Notes under the pieces: model-generated
Database searches by the model: none
Seen by the model: only the letters and a program-made list of their open reading frames with translations
Told to the model about the DNA's origin: nothing
From: Martinezella tropici
GTDB lineage: Bacteria; Pseudomonadota; Alphaproteobacteria; Rhizobiales; Rhizobiaceae
DNA length: 64,000 nucleotides
Assembly (NCBI GenBank): GCA_000799755.1
Contig: JUHI01000018.1
Coordinates: 1-64,000 of the forward strand
Reading direction: 5' to 3'
Shown here: piece after piece, positions 16,033-25,194 of the stretch
Layout: the number at the start of each line of letters is the position of its first letter
How positions within the stretch are numbered: the stretch's first letter is position 1
Made by a program: the position numbers and the translations under genes

Positions 16033-16797
16033 TCAGCGAGCTGTCTTTGCCCGCCGCCGTTCGGAATAGACGAGAAATCCGGCCATGCCGAGTGTCATGA
16101 TCGCCAGCCCATACCAGGTGATGGCATAGACCAGATGGCTGTTGTGGAACGTGATCTGCGTCAGCCCTCCGACTGGCAATCCGCCCGGGTTCTTCGTATC
16201 GTCGGCATCGATGAAATAGGGCGCCACGCTCTGCAGTCCGCGGGTCTCGGCGATGGCGGTCACGTCGCGCGAGTACCAGCGCTCGTCCGCCGGCACGTTC
16301 GAGCGCAGTAATGTACCCTTCGGCTCGTTGATCCTGAGCAGGCCGGTAACGGTGGTCTCACCGGCGATCTCACCTTCCGGGCGCGTCGATGGATTGCGCT
16401 TTTCGGTCGGCACAAAGCCACGGTTAATGATGACGATCGTGCCGTCCGCGAGCTTCAATGGCGTCAGCACCCAATAGCCTGCACCTAGCGCGGTTGAGGC
16501 ATAGACCTGCGCTTCCTTGTCATTGAGGAAAGTGCCGCTTGCCTGCACATGCTTGTATTCCGAGTTTTCCGCCGTGATATCGGCCCATTGTACCGGGCCG
16601 GGAGCGGGGACAGCGGGAGCGTGTACGCGCGCATCGACCTTGGCGATCAAGTCCAGCTTCCAGTGCCGCCGCTCCACCTGCCAGGTGCCGAGGCCGATGA
16701 GGAGGGCGGTCAAGAGCAGGAGCAGCGATACCCAGATGATGAGGGTAAGCGTCGAGCGCGGCTTGGCTTGGGAAGTGGTCGAGGAAATGTCGGTCAT
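16033..16797 (-). CDS. SURF1-family cytochrome oxidase assembly protein
   Basis: A 254-residue inner-membrane protein with the SURF1 layout: an N-terminal helix (LIIWVSLLLLLTALLIGLG) followed by GTWQVERRHWKLDLI, a periplasmic domain with ALGAGYWVLTPL and VIINRGFVP, and a C-terminal helix (YAITWYGLAIMTLGMAGF). SURF1 helps insert heme into heme-copper oxidases. The start at 16797 has GGAGAC upstream; the frame is open 28 codons further. It lies 190 bases after cyoD on the same strand, behind a hairpin, and probably serves that oxidase. Confidence 0.92.
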   Translation of the reverse strand: MTDISSTTSQAKPRSTLTLIIWVSLLLLLTALLIGLGTWQVERRHWKLDLIAKVDARVHAPAVPAPGPVQWADITAENSEYKHVQASGTFLNDKEAQVYASTALGAGYWVLTPLKLADGTIVIINRGFVPTEKRNPSTRPEGEIAGETTVTGLLRINEPKGTLLRSNVPADERWYSRDVTAIAETRGLQSVAPYFIDADDTKNPGGLPVGGLTQITFHNSHLVYAITWYGLAIMTLGMAGFLVYSERRRAKTAR

Positions 16798-16951
16798 GGC
16801 GCCAGTCTCCGGGGACGCGCTGCTGCATGATTTCGAAAGGTTTGATCGTCTTCGCTGAAAATCATGCGTGGTCTGAAACATTCGGCTGCGTCTTCTAGCG
16901 CTTCAAGAACGCGTCGCGCAGCAGCCGGCGGAGTTTTCGCGCCGGGAAGAC

Positions 16952-16977
16952 GGCGGGCCTTCGCCGGAAGGCCCGCC
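16952..16977 (-). terminator. Hairpin between cyoD and the SURF1 gene
   Basis: An 11-bp perfect stem, GGCGGGCCTTC and GAAGGCCCGCC, with a 4-base loop begins nine bases after the cyoD stop. It lacks a clear U-tract, so it may be a partial terminator or mRNA stabiliser reducing SURF1 relative to the oxidase subunits. Confidence 0.5.
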
Positions 16978-16985
16978 GCTCAGTG

Positions 16986-17390
16986 TTATGGCATGTTGCG
17001 CATCATCTCGGGCGACATGGGCATCATGTTCGCGTTGAGGTGATGCATGACCCAGAGCGAGCCGGACAGCGCGATGATGACGATGACAATGGTGAAGATC
17101 AGCGCCATCATGTTCCAGCCGCCTTCCGAGCGGGTGTTCATGTGCAGGAAGTAGATCATGTGCACAACGATCTGGATCGCGCCGAGGATCATGACGATCG
17201 CCCCGGTGACGGCCGGATCGGAGATGACCTTGCCCATGACCAGCCAGAATGGAATGGCGGTCAGGATGACGGAGAGGACAAACCCCGTCATGTAGCTCTT
17301 GAAGGTGCCGTGTGCCGCCTCGTGGCCGCCATGGTGATCGTGGCCGTGGGCGTCGCCGGAATGATGCGAATGGTCTGTGTTCGAGCTCAT
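16986..17390 (-). CDS. cyoD: Cytochrome o ubiquinol oxidase subunit IV
   Basis: A 134-residue membrane protein with three helices, matching CyoD, the small assembly subunit of cytochrome bo3 oxidase. It has an unusual His/Asp-rich N-terminal tail (HSHHSGDAHGHDHHGGHEA), then FKSYMTGFVLSVILTAIPF and VHMIYFLHMNT. Its ATG overlaps the cyoC stop codon (ATGA), so the two are translationally coupled. Confidence 0.93.
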   Translation of the reverse strand: MSSNTDHSHHSGDAHGHDHHGGHEAAHGTFKSYMTGFVLSVILTAIPFWLVMGKVISDPAVTGAIVMILGAIQIVVHMIYFLHMNTRSEGGWNMMALIFTIVIVIIALSGSLWVMHHLNANMMPMSPEMMRNMP

Positions 17391-18016
17391 CCGAGAACTC
17401 CCATGAGGTAGACGAGAGAAAACACGCCGATCCAGACGACGTCGAGGAAGTGCCAGAACATCGAAAGGCACATCAGGCGACGCTTGTTTTCCGGGATCAG
17501 GCCGTGGCGGCTGACCTGCACCATCAGCGTGATCAGCCAGACGATACCGGTGGTGACGTGCAGACCGTGCGTGCCGACCAGCGTGAAGAAGGCCGACAGG
17601 AAGGCGCTGCGCTGCGGGCCGGCGCCGTCGAGGATCAGGTGATAGAACTCGTAGAGTTCGAAGAAGATGAAGAGTGCGCCGAAGATGCCCGTGATCGCCA
17701 GCCACATCATCGTGCCCGACTGATTGTTCTTCTCCATCGCCAGCATGGCGAAGCCATAGGTGATGGAGGAGAAGAGCAGCATCGCCGTGTTGAGGGCGAC
17801 GAGCGGCAGCTCGAACAGGTCCGCCGGAGACGGGCCGGCCGCATAATTGTGGCCGAGCACGGCGTAGGTGGCGAAGAGGACTGCGAAGATCAGGCAGTCG
17901 CTCATGATGTAGATCCAGAAGCCCAGCATGGTGCTGCCTTCCGGATGATGCTCCTCCTTCAGATAGAAAGCGGGTGTTTCGCCGTCCATGGGAGCTTGTG
18001 CAGTGTGGGTCGTCAT
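17387..18016 (-). CDS. cyoC: Cytochrome o ubiquinol oxidase subunit III
   Basis: A 209-residue membrane protein with five helices like CyoC. Motifs include YIMSDCLIFAVLFATYAVL and GTHGLHVTTGIVWLI. It starts five bases after cyoB and overlaps cyoD. Subunit III has no cofactors and stabilises the oxidase core. Confidence 0.94.
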   Translation of the reverse strand: MTTHTAQAPMDGETPAFYLKEEHHPEGSTMLGFWIYIMSDCLIFAVLFATYAVLGHNYAAGPSPADLFELPLVALNTAMLLFSSITYGFAMLAMEKNNQSGTMMWLAITGIFGALFIFFELYEFYHLILDGAGPQRSAFLSAFFTLVGTHGLHVTTGIVWLITLMVQVSRHGLIPENKRRLMCLSMFWHFLDVVWIGVFSLVYLMGVLG

Positions 18017-18021
18017 AGGTC

Positions 18022-20025
18022 TTACACCTGTCCTGCGAGCTGCTTCGTACGCTCGTTCTCGGTCTTCACGACTTCCTCGGCGGGAATGTGGTAGTCGCGC
18101 TTGTAGTTGAAGGTATGGCCGATCGTAACGACGAGCATCGCGACGAAGGTGATGGCGGCGAGCCACCAGATGTACCAGATCATCCCGAATGCGAAGCCGA
18201 TCGAGAGAACGCCGAGGATGATGCCCGTGCCGGTGTTCTTCGGCATGTGGATCGGGATGAAGCCTTCCGTCGGACGCTTGTAGCCACGGTTCTTCATGTC
18301 CCACCACGCGTCATGATCGTAGACGATCGGCGTGAAGGCGAAGTTGTAGGCCGGCGGCGGCGACGAGGTGGACCATTCCAGCGTACGGCCGTTCCAGGGG
18401 TCGCCGGTGTGGTCGCGGAGCTCTTCGCGCTTCATGAAGCTGACGGCGAGCTGGATGAGGAAGCAGGCGATGCCGATGGCGATCAGGCCGGCGCCGAAGG
18501 CGGCGATGATGAACCAGATCTGCAGCGACGGATCGTCGAACTGGCTGACGCGGCGGGTGACGCCCATCAGGCCGAGGATGTAGAGCGGCATGAAGGCGAA
18601 CCAGAAGCCGATCTGCCAGAACCAGAAGCTCATCTTGCCCCAGAACGGGTCGAGCTTGAAGCCGAAGGCCTTCGGGAACCAGTAGTTGACGCCCGCGAAC
18701 ATGCCGAAGAGCACGCCGCCGATGATCACGTTATGGAAGTGGGCGATCAGGAACAGCGAGTTGTGCAGCACGAAGTCGGCCGGCGGGATTGCCAGCATGA
18801 CGCCGGTCATGCCGCCGATGGTGAAGGTCACCATGAAGCCGACGGTCCACAGCATCGGCACTTCGTAGCGGATGCGGCCGTGATACATCGTGAACAGCCA
18901 GTTGAAGAGTTTCGCACCCGTCGGGATCGAGATGATCATCGTCGTGATGCCGAAGAAGGAGTTAACGCTGGCGCCCGAGCCCATCGTGAAGAAGTGGTGC
19001 AGCCAGACGAGGTAGGAGAGGATCATGATCACGCAGGTGGCGTAAACCATCGAGGCGTAGCCGAAGAGGCGCTTGCCGCAGAAGGTGGCGACGACTTCCG
19101 AGAAGACGCCGAAGGCCGGCAGGATCAGGATGTAGACTTCCGGGTGGCCCCAGATCCAGATGAGGTTGACATACATCATCGGATTGCCGCCGAGGTCGTT
19201 CGTGAAGAAGTTCGTACCGGCGTAGCGGTCGAGCGTCAGCAGGGCGAGCGTGGCGGTCAGGATCGGGAAGGAGGCGACGATCAGGATGTTGGTGCAGAGC
19301 GACGTCCAGGTGAAGACGGGCATCTTCATGAAGGTCATGCCCGGCGCGCGCATCTTGACGATGGTGGCGATCAGGTTGATGCCTGAGAGCGTCGTTCCGA
19401 TACCCGCGACCTGCAGGCCCCAGATATAGTAGTCGACGCCGACGTCGGGACTGTAAGCGATGCCGGAAAGCGGCGGATAGGCCAGCCAGCCGGTCTTGGC
19501 GAACTCGCCGATGAAGAGCGAGATCATGATCACGATCGCGCCAGCCGTCGTCATCCAGAACGAGAAGTTGTTGAGGAACGGAAAGGACACGTCACGCGCG
19601 CCGATCTGCAGCGGCACGACAAGGTTCATCAGGCCGGTGACGAAAGGCATCGCCACGAAGAAGATCATGATGACGCCGTGGGCGGTGAAGATCTGGTCGT
19701 AGTGATGCGGCGGCAGATAGCCTTCGGAACCGTTGAAGGCGATCGCCTGTTGCAGGCGCATCAGCAGCGCGTCGGAGAAGCCACGCAGCAGCATGATCAG
19801 CGCCAGCACGACATACATGATGCCGATCTTCTTGTGGTCGATGCTGGTGAACCATTCCGTCCAGAGGTAGCCCCAGAGGCGGAAGTAGGTCAGCAGGCCG
19901 AGAACGGCGATGCCGCCGATGGCGACGCCGATGAAGGTCACGACGAGGATAGGCTCGTGATACGGGATCGACTCAAGCGTCAGCCGGCCGAAGATGAATT
20001 TGTAGAGGTCCGGGTTGGAAAACAT
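18022..20025 (-). CDS. cyoB: Cytochrome o ubiquinol oxidase subunit I
   Basis: The 667-residue catalytic subunit of the bo3-type heme-copper oxidase, with 14-15 helices. It carries the low-spin heme His in TAHGVIMIFF, the copper and cross-linked Tyr site in WGHPEVYILILPAFG, the two following His in VWLHHFFTMG, and the C-terminal heme ligands in LFLIAHFHNVIIGG. It oxidises ubiquinol and pumps protons while reducing oxygen. It is the second gene of cyoABCD. Confidence 0.97.
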   Translation of the reverse strand: MFSNPDLYKFIFGRLTLESIPYHEPILVVTFIGVAIGGIAVLGLLTYFRLWGYLWTEWFTSIDHKKIGIMYVVLALIMLLRGFSDALLMRLQQAIAFNGSEGYLPPHHYDQIFTAHGVIMIFFVAMPFVTGLMNLVVPLQIGARDVSFPFLNNFSFWMTTAGAIVIMISLFIGEFAKTGWLAYPPLSGIAYSPDVGVDYYIWGLQVAGIGTTLSGINLIATIVKMRAPGMTFMKMPVFTWTSLCTNILIVASFPILTATLALLTLDRYAGTNFFTNDLGGNPMMYVNLIWIWGHPEVYILILPAFGVFSEVVATFCGKRLFGYASMVYATCVIMILSYLVWLHHFFTMGSGASVNSFFGITTMIISIPTGAKLFNWLFTMYHGRIRYEVPMLWTVGFMVTFTIGGMTGVMLAIPPADFVLHNSLFLIAHFHNVIIGGVLFGMFAGVNYWFPKAFGFKLDPFWGKMSFWFWQIGFWFAFMPLYILGLMGVTRRVSQFDDPSLQIWFIIAAFGAGLIAIGIACFLIQLAVSFMKREELRDHTGDPWNGRTLEWSTSSPPPAYNFAFTPIVYDHDAWWDMKNRGYKRPTEGFIPIHMPKNTGTGIILGVLSIGFAFGMIWYIWWLAAITFVAMLVVTIGHTFNYKRDYHIPAEEVVKTENERTKQLAGQV

Positions 20026-20072
20026 GGATTGCCTCTGTCCCTTATGAATGTCTTGTTATTGAGCGCACCGGA

Positions 20073-21206
20073 TCAGTGACCCTGGTGCTGCGCCGAACCG
20101 GTCGACGAATCGGAAGAAGTGCCATTGCCCATATCCATGCCTTGCATGGAACCCATGCCCGGCATCGAGCTGTCGCCATGCTGCATGGTGTGGGCGCCGC
20201 CGTCAGCCTTGACCGGCGTGACGTCGGCTGAGTTGCCGTCGCGGTTGTCGTAGATCAGGCGCTCGCGGTTTTCGTGGCTCTCCTTGCCGGCGCCGCCCTT
20301 GGCGTCGATGTGCATCATTTCGCTCATGCACATCTTGCTCGGATCGGCGCACATGTTGAGGATGGCGTTGTAGAGCCCGTCGTCGACGGCATTGAAATAT
20401 TGCACCGGATTACGTTCGCTCGGCTTGGCAAGCGCCATGTATTCCGGGCGGCCGAGTGCGGTGCCCTGGCTTTTCGCCTTCTGGACCCATTGATCGAAAC
20501 CGGCCTGATCCAAACCGTGGAACTTGAAGCGCATGTTCGAGAAGCCGGCGCCGCTATAGTTGGCGGACAGGCCCTGGAATTCGCCGGGATGGTTGATGAC
20601 GGCGTGCAGCTTCGTTTCCATGCCCGGCATGGCGTAGATCTGGCCAGCCAGCGCCGGGATGAAGAAGGAATTCATCACCGAGGAAGCGGTGATCTTGAAA
20701 TTGATCGGCCGGTCGACCGGGGCGGCCATCTCGTTGACCGTGGCGATGCCGTATTCCGGATAGAAGAACAGCCATTTCCAGTCGAGCGCGACAACTTCCA
20801 CCGTCAGTGGCTTCACGTCGGCGCTGAGCGGCTTGTCGGCGGCGATGCGGTCGAGCGGGCGGTAAGGATCGAGCTGGTGGGTGCTGATCCAGGTGACCGC
20901 ACCGAGCGCAATGATGATGGCAAGCGGAGCGGACCAGATGACCAGCTCAAGACGCGTCGAATGATGCCATTCCGGCTCGTATGTCGCTTCTTTGTTCGAC
21001 TGGCGATATTTCCAGGCGAAATACAGCGTCAGGAAGATCACCGGGATGATGATGATCAGCATCAGCACGACCGAGATGATGATGAGGTCTCGCTGCTGCA
21101 TGGCGATATCGCCGGAAGGAGCCATGACCACCAAGTTGCAGCCTGATAGCAGCAAAAACAGTGGGATAGCGGATAAACGGCTGAAAATCTTCGATAGTCT
21201 TGGCAC
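20073..21206 (-). CDS. cyoA: Cytochrome o ubiquinol oxidase subunit II (lipoprotein)
   Basis: A 377-residue subunit II that begins with a GTG codon at 21206. The lipobox LLLSGC near residue 22 marks a lipoprotein; two membrane helices follow, then the periplasmic cupredoxin domain without the Cu-A ligands, as expected for a quinol oxidase. The C terminus has a Met/His/Gly/Ser-rich tail (SSMPGMGSMQGMDMGNG) absent in the Escherichia coli protein. It is the first gene of cyoABCD. Confidence 0.94.
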   Translation of the reverse strand: MPRLSKIFSRLSAIPLFLLLSGCNLVVMAPSGDIAMQQRDLIIISVVLMLIIIIPVIFLTLYFAWKYRQSNKEATYEPEWHHSTRLELVIWSAPLAIIIALGAVTWISTHQLDPYRPLDRIAADKPLSADVKPLTVEVVALDWKWLFFYPEYGIATVNEMAAPVDRPINFKITASSVMNSFFIPALAGQIYAMPGMETKLHAVINHPGEFQGLSANYSGAGFSNMRFKFHGLDQAGFDQWVQKAKSQGTALGRPEYMALAKPSERNPVQYFNAVDDGLYNAILNMCADPSKMCMSEMMHIDAKGGAGKESHENRERLIYDNRDGNSADVTPVKADGGAHTMQHGDSSMPGMGSMQGMDMGNGTSSDSSTGSAQHQGH

Positions 21207-21597
21207 GTTTCAAGCTCTTTTTGTTTCGACCCTACCGCGACTAAAGGACGGAGGTCATGAACGATATGAGGTGTTTCGTCGCACCGCAGCAAGGGAGGGT
21301 GCAATGCGGTATGAAATGCCGTCCCACGTATCGGGAAAACCCTCATAAATCCAGAAGGTTTTCCATAAGCCATTCGCTTTTGCCGCGGTTAATATACCTG
21401 GATCGGAACAAATGGCTACGGGTCGCGGTTCCTGCTTTATCCGGAATGCGGCGTCAAAGGTCGTGCTGGCCAGATTTGATTGCTAATTTACGAATTATTT
21501 CATGCTCGATACTTGATATGTTCGCACGTTTGATCGACATTTTCATTATGCACGAATTCGTGGAGGAATTCGTGATCGGAGAGGGAGGCTCCCGCGC
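21207..21597. promoter_or_regulatory. Divergent promoter region between cyoA and the MFS gene
   Basis: This 391-bp gap holds the promoters for two divergent units. I see an inverted repeat, GGAAAACC and GGTTTTCC, around 21341-21371, an AT-rich block at about 21480-21550, and the palindrome CACGAATTCGTG near 21550-21561 followed by a second gaattcgtg copy just before the MFS ribosome binding site. I found no convincing FNR-type site and no credible gene. Confidence 0.4.
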
Positions 21598-22935
21598 ATG
21601 GTCAGCGTTACGCATGAAACACTAAATCCAACGTCTTCAACTCTCGAAAGTGATGCCCGCAGCATGCATGCGGGCGGCTCCGTCGCCGCCGGCAATATCG
21701 CCATCGGCGTGATCATTGGTCGCACGTCCGAATTCTTTGATTTCTTCGTCTATGCCATCGCATCGGTGCTGGTCTTCCCGAAGCTGATCTTCCCCTTCGC
21801 CGATCCGCTGCATGGCACGTTGTTGTCCTTCCTGGTTTTCTCGCTGGCATTCATCGCCCGCCCCATCGGCTCGTTCATCTTCATGGCGGTCGACCGCCGG
21901 TACGGGCGTGGGGTGAAGCTGACGATCGCGCTGTTCCTGCTTGGCGGCTCGACCGCCGCGATGAGCTTCCTGCCCGGCTATTCGGAAGTCGGCGTCTACG
22001 CGATCATCCTGCTTGCCATCTTCCGCATCGGTCAGGGCCTTGCGCTCGGCGGCGCCTGGGATGGTCTGGCATCGCTGCTCGCGCTGAACGCTCCCACCAA
22101 CCATCGCGGCTGGTATGCGATGATCCCGCAGCTCGGTGCCCCTATCGGCTTCATGCTGGCAAGCGCGCTGTTTGCCTATTTCGTCACGAGCCTCACGACG
22201 GCTGACTTCCTGGACTGGGGCTGGCGCTATCCCTTCTTCTGCGCCTTTGCCGTCAACGTCGTCGCGCTCTTTGCCCGTCTGCGTCTAGTGGCGACCGAAG
22301 AATTCGGCACGCTGCTGGAACGCCACGAGCTCGAACCCGTCAAGATGACGGAACTGCTGCGCGTGCATGGTCGCGACGTCCTGATCGGCGCCTTCGTGCC
22401 GCTCGCAAGCTTTGCGACGTTCCACCTGGTTACGGTCTTCCCGCTCGGCTGGGTCACGCTCTATAGCGAGCAGACGCCCGGTTCGTTCCTGCTGGTGGAA
22501 TTCATCGGCGCGATCTGCGGCATCCTTGCCATCATCTGTTCCGGCATGCTCGCCGACCGGATAGGCCGCCGCAATCAGCTCGCCATCGGCGCCGTGCTGA
22601 TCGCCTGCTTCGCCTTCGTTGCGCCCTGGCTGCTCGATGGCGGCGCGACCGGCCGCCACATCTATGTGGTTGTCGGCTTCACGCTGCTCGGCCTTTCCTT
22701 CGGTCAGGCGGCCGGCGCCAGCGCCTCGCGCTTCAGCCAGAACTATCGCTACAGCGGCTCGGCTCTCGTGTCGGATCTGTCCTGGCTGATCGGTGCCGGC
22801 TTCGCGCCCTTCGTGGCGCTAGCCCTCTCCAGCCAGTTCGGCCTCGTCTATACCAGCCTCTATCTGCTGTCGGGCGTCGTCTGCACCCTGGTCGCGATCT
22901 TCTTCAGCAAGACGCTGGAAACGCGCGACAACTGA
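21598..22935 (+). CDS. MFS transporter, metabolite:H+ symporter (MHS) type
   Basis: A 445-residue inner-membrane transporter with about 12 helices and the MHS-type opening GRTSEFFDFFVYAIASVLVF, the ARPIGSFIFMAVDRRYGRG loop and ADRIGRRNQLAIGA in the second half. Relatives carry shikimate, citrate, proline/betaine or alpha-ketoglutarate; the substrate cannot be assigned. GAGAGGGAGG supports the start at 21598. It is monocistronic and ends at a strong terminator. Confidence 0.9.
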   Translation: MVSVTHETLNPTSSTLESDARSMHAGGSVAAGNIAIGVIIGRTSEFFDFFVYAIASVLVFPKLIFPFADPLHGTLLSFLVFSLAFIARPIGSFIFMAVDRRYGRGVKLTIALFLLGGSTAAMSFLPGYSEVGVYAIILLAIFRIGQGLALGGAWDGLASLLALNAPTNHRGWYAMIPQLGAPIGFMLASALFAYFVTSLTTADFLDWGWRYPFFCAFAVNVVALFARLRLVATEEFGTLLERHELEPVKMTELLRVHGRDVLIGAFVPLASFATFHLVTVFPLGWVTLYSEQTPGSFLLVEFIGAICGILAIICSGMLADRIGRRNQLAIGAVLIACFAFVAPWLLDGGATGRHIYVVVGFTLLGLSFGQAAGASASRFSQNYRYSGSALVSDLSWLIGAGFAPFVALALSSQFGLVYTSLYLLSGVVCTLVAIFFSKTLETRDN

Positions 22936-22952
22936 GACGCACCATCGAATTG

Positions 22953-22988
22953 AAAAGGGCCGCGGCACGAAAGCGCCGCGGCCCTTTT
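22953..22988. terminator. Bidirectional Rho-independent terminator
   Basis: A 14-bp perfect stem, AAAAGGGCCGCGGC and GCCGCGGCCCTTTT, with an 8-base loop lies between the convergent MFS and lrgB genes and has A- and T-tracts for both directions. Confidence 0.94.
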
Positions 22989-22991
22989 TGT

Positions 22992-23696
22992 TCAGGCTGC
23001 ATGCATGAACCAGGCGATCAGCGGCGCCGCCAGGACATTCGTCATCCCCACCAGCACCATGACCAGACCGGCGATCGATCCCTCTTCGCGGCCGATCTCG
23101 TGGGCTTTCGCGACGCCGATGCCGTGAGCGCCCATGCCGTAGAGCGCGCCGCGCGCCATGCCGGATTGCAAGGGTAGCAGCCGCAGCAGGATCTGCCCGA
23201 CAACGGCGCCGAATAGGCCGGTGATGACGACGAAAACGGCGGTGAGATTGGGTGTGCCGCCGATATCGCCCGAAACAACCATCGCGAAGGGCGTGCTGAT
23301 CGAGCGTGGCATCAGGCTGAGCTGCAGGCTCTCGTCGAGGCCGAGGAGACCGGCAAGGCCCCAGGCGGACACCATCGCCGTCGTGCTGCCGACCGTCACG
23401 CCGAACAGCAGGACCGGCCAATAGCGCTTGATGAGGTCACGCTGCTCATAAATCGGCACGGCAAAGGCGACTGTCGCGGGGCCGAGCAGGGCAAGCAGCC
23501 AGCGGCTGTCATGCATGTAGTCCTGATAATTGGCGTGCAGCATGAGGGCGATGGCGATCAGGACTGCGGGCACCGCCACCAGCGGCGAGAGCCAGAGCGA
23601 AGGCCAACGGCGGTAGAGCGCCTTTGACACGTAGTAGAGGCCGATCGTCGCCATAGGCCAGAACAGGCCGGATGCGAAGGTTTCAACTGTGGGCAT
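22992..23696 (-). CDS. lrgB: LrgB/CidB-family membrane protein
   Basis: A 234-residue protein with about seven helices and the LrgB signatures SLMPRSISTPFAMVVSGDIGG, MARGALYGMGAHGIGVAKA and GSIAGLVMVLVGMTNVLAA. The LrgAB/CidAB family modulates murein hydrolase export or acts on central metabolite (pyruvate, glycolate) transport in different organisms. Its start overlaps the lrgA 3' end by 14 bases. Confidence 0.93.
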   Translation of the reverse strand: MPTVETFASGLFWPMATIGLYYVSKALYRRWPSLWLSPLVAVPAVLIAIALMLHANYQDYMHDSRWLLALLGPATVAFAVPIYEQRDLIKRYWPVLLFGVTVGSTTAMVSAWGLAGLLGLDESLQLSLMPRSISTPFAMVVSGDIGGTPNLTAVFVVITGLFGAVVGQILLRLLPLQSGMARGALYGMGAHGIGVAKAHEIGREEGSIAGLVMVLVGMTNVLAAPLIAWFMHAA

Positions 23697-24090
23697 GACT
23701 GGATGCTCCCTGACGCATCATCAGGCGGAAGCCGATGTCTATCGCTATCGCCGTCACGCCCATGACGATGACGGTCCCGGCAAAAATGACCGCAAGTATC
23801 TTCAGCCCGACGATGCCGATGAATTCGCCATGATCGAGCAGCGCCAGCACCGCCGGCACGAAAAACAGCAGCATCTCGGCGAGAAACCATTCCGCGCCGC
23901 GCTTCATGCTCGTCAGGCTGACCCTGCCGCTCGCAAACAACGCCAGCACCAGCAGCATACCGGCAATGGCGCCCGGTATCGGCAGATGCGTCAGGCGCAC
24001 GATGGCCTCGCCCGCCTGCCAGAAGCCGAGCAGCAGGAGGATCTGGGCCAATCGGCACAGTTTGGAATGGTTTTGTAGGTCGACACGCAT
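23683..24090 (-). CDS. lrgA: LrgA/CidA-family holin-like membrane protein
   Basis: A 135-residue protein with four helices and the CidA/LrgA pattern: LPIPGAIAGMLLVLALFAS, then GAEWFLAEMLLFFVPAVLAL. It partners with LrgB and is first in the two-gene operon. A divergent LysR gene starts 100 bases away and probably regulates it, as CidR does in Gram-positive bacteria. Confidence 0.92.
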   Translation of the reverse strand: MRVDLQNHSKLCRLAQILLLLGFWQAGEAIVRLTHLPIPGAIAGMLLVLALFASGRVSLTSMKRGAEWFLAEMLLFFVPAVLALLDHGEFIGIVGLKILAVIFAGTVIVMGVTAIAIDIGFRLMMRQGASSHAHS

Positions 24091-24150
24091 GGAGAAACTC
24101 GAGAAAAATTGGATGGCCTGAAAATAGGCTCTTCCATCTCATGAGAAAAA

Positions 24151-24172
24151 TGAATTGATTTCATAAAATTCA
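24151..24172. promoter_or_regulatory. Candidate LysR-type operator between lrgA and the LysR gene
   Basis: The inverted repeat TGAATT-N10-AATTCA lies in the 100-bp divergent gap, 19 bases before the LysR start codon. Spacing and AT content fit a LysR-type recognition site serving both promoters. No experimental support is implied. Confidence 0.45.
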
Positions 24173-24190
24173 GTCCTGTATGGAATAGAG

Positions 24191-25075
24191 ATGGAACTTC
24201 GGACGTTGCGAGCTTTTGTCGAGGTGGTGCGCCAGGGCGGCTTTTCGGAAGCCGCCAAGGTGGTCTTCACCACGCAATCCGCGGTCAGCAAGGCGGTTCG
24301 TCAGCTGGAGGACGAGCTCGGTCTGCCGCTGCTCCATCGCATTGGTCATCGCACGACGCTGACGGATGCCGGCGAGGTGGTCTATCGCCGGGCGATCACG
24401 ATCCTCGCCGGACGCGACGATCTGCTGGCCGAGCTGGCGGAGCTGCGGGGTTTGGCGCGCGGTACTCTGCGTCTCGGCCTGCCGCCGATCGGCAATGACG
24501 CTTTGTTCGCACCGGTCTTCGCCGTCTTCCGCAATCGCTATCCCGGTATCGAGATCAGGCTGGTGGAGCAGGGAGCGAAGCGGCTGGAGGAAATGGTGCT
24601 CGCCGACGAGGTCGATCTCGGCGCCTCGCTTTTGCCGACGCCCGACGCCTTCGAATGGCAAAGCGTGCGCTGTGAGCCCATGCATGTTCTGTTGCCATCG
24701 TCTCATCCTCTCGCGGGGCAAGAGGCGGTGCCGCTCGCGGCGCTCAAGGGCAATTCCTTCCTTCTGTTCGAAACCGGCTTTGCGTTGAACGGCATCATTC
24801 TGGATGCCTGTCGCAGCGCCGGCTTCGCTCCTGATATCGCTGCCCGCTCCAGCCAGATCAATTTCATCGTAGAACTGGTTGCCGCAGGCCTCGGGGTTGG
24901 CTTCCTGCCACGGCTGATCGCCGAGCAGCGCCAGCGCCCGGGCGTCCGCCATGCGCTTGTCATCGAGCCGGGAATGGAGTGGCATATGGCCTGGATCTGG
25001 CGGCGCGGCGGCTATCTGTCGCATGCCGGCCGCGCCTGGCTCGACCTCGCCGCGGAGATCGCGGCGAAATCTTGA
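24191..25075 (+). CDS. LysR-family regulator, probable lrgAB controller
   Basis: A 294-residue LysR-type regulator. The N-terminal winged helix reads MELRTLRAFVEVVRQGGFSE, then TTQSAVSKAVRQLEDELG and LLHRIGHRTTLTDAGEVVY. The C-terminal effector-binding domain spans about residues 90-294. It is divergent from lrgAB, so by context it is the CidR-like regulator of that operon. The effector is unknown. Confidence 0.92.
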   Translation: MELRTLRAFVEVVRQGGFSEAAKVVFTTQSAVSKAVRQLEDELGLPLLHRIGHRTTLTDAGEVVYRRAITILAGRDDLLAELAELRGLARGTLRLGLPPIGNDALFAPVFAVFRNRYPGIEIRLVEQGAKRLEEMVLADEVDLGASLLPTPDAFEWQSVRCEPMHVLLPSSHPLAGQEAVPLAALKGNSFLLFETGFALNGIILDACRSAGFAPDIAARSSQINFIVELVAAGLGVGFLPRLIAEQRQRPGVRHALVIEPGMEWHMAWIWRRGGYLSHAGRAWLDLAAEIAAKS

Positions 25076-25194
25076 CTCTATTCTCAAACTTTTGTGATAA
25101 GAGCATCAGAGCGCAAACTTGAAAAAAACGCTCAGGAAAAATATAGGCTATCGCATCGCTGCCGGTAGCGGTGGCTTTCAAGCGAGAGGACTTT

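Noticed and set aside
18088..19386. 432-codon plus-strand frame opposite cyoB
   Set aside because: It is extremely His/Asp/Glu-rich, the mirror of conserved membrane codons in cyoB, and has no start signal.
25076..25194. RirA or Irr binding box before the iron transporter
   Set aside because: I searched this gap by eye for the expected palindromes and saw none convincing.
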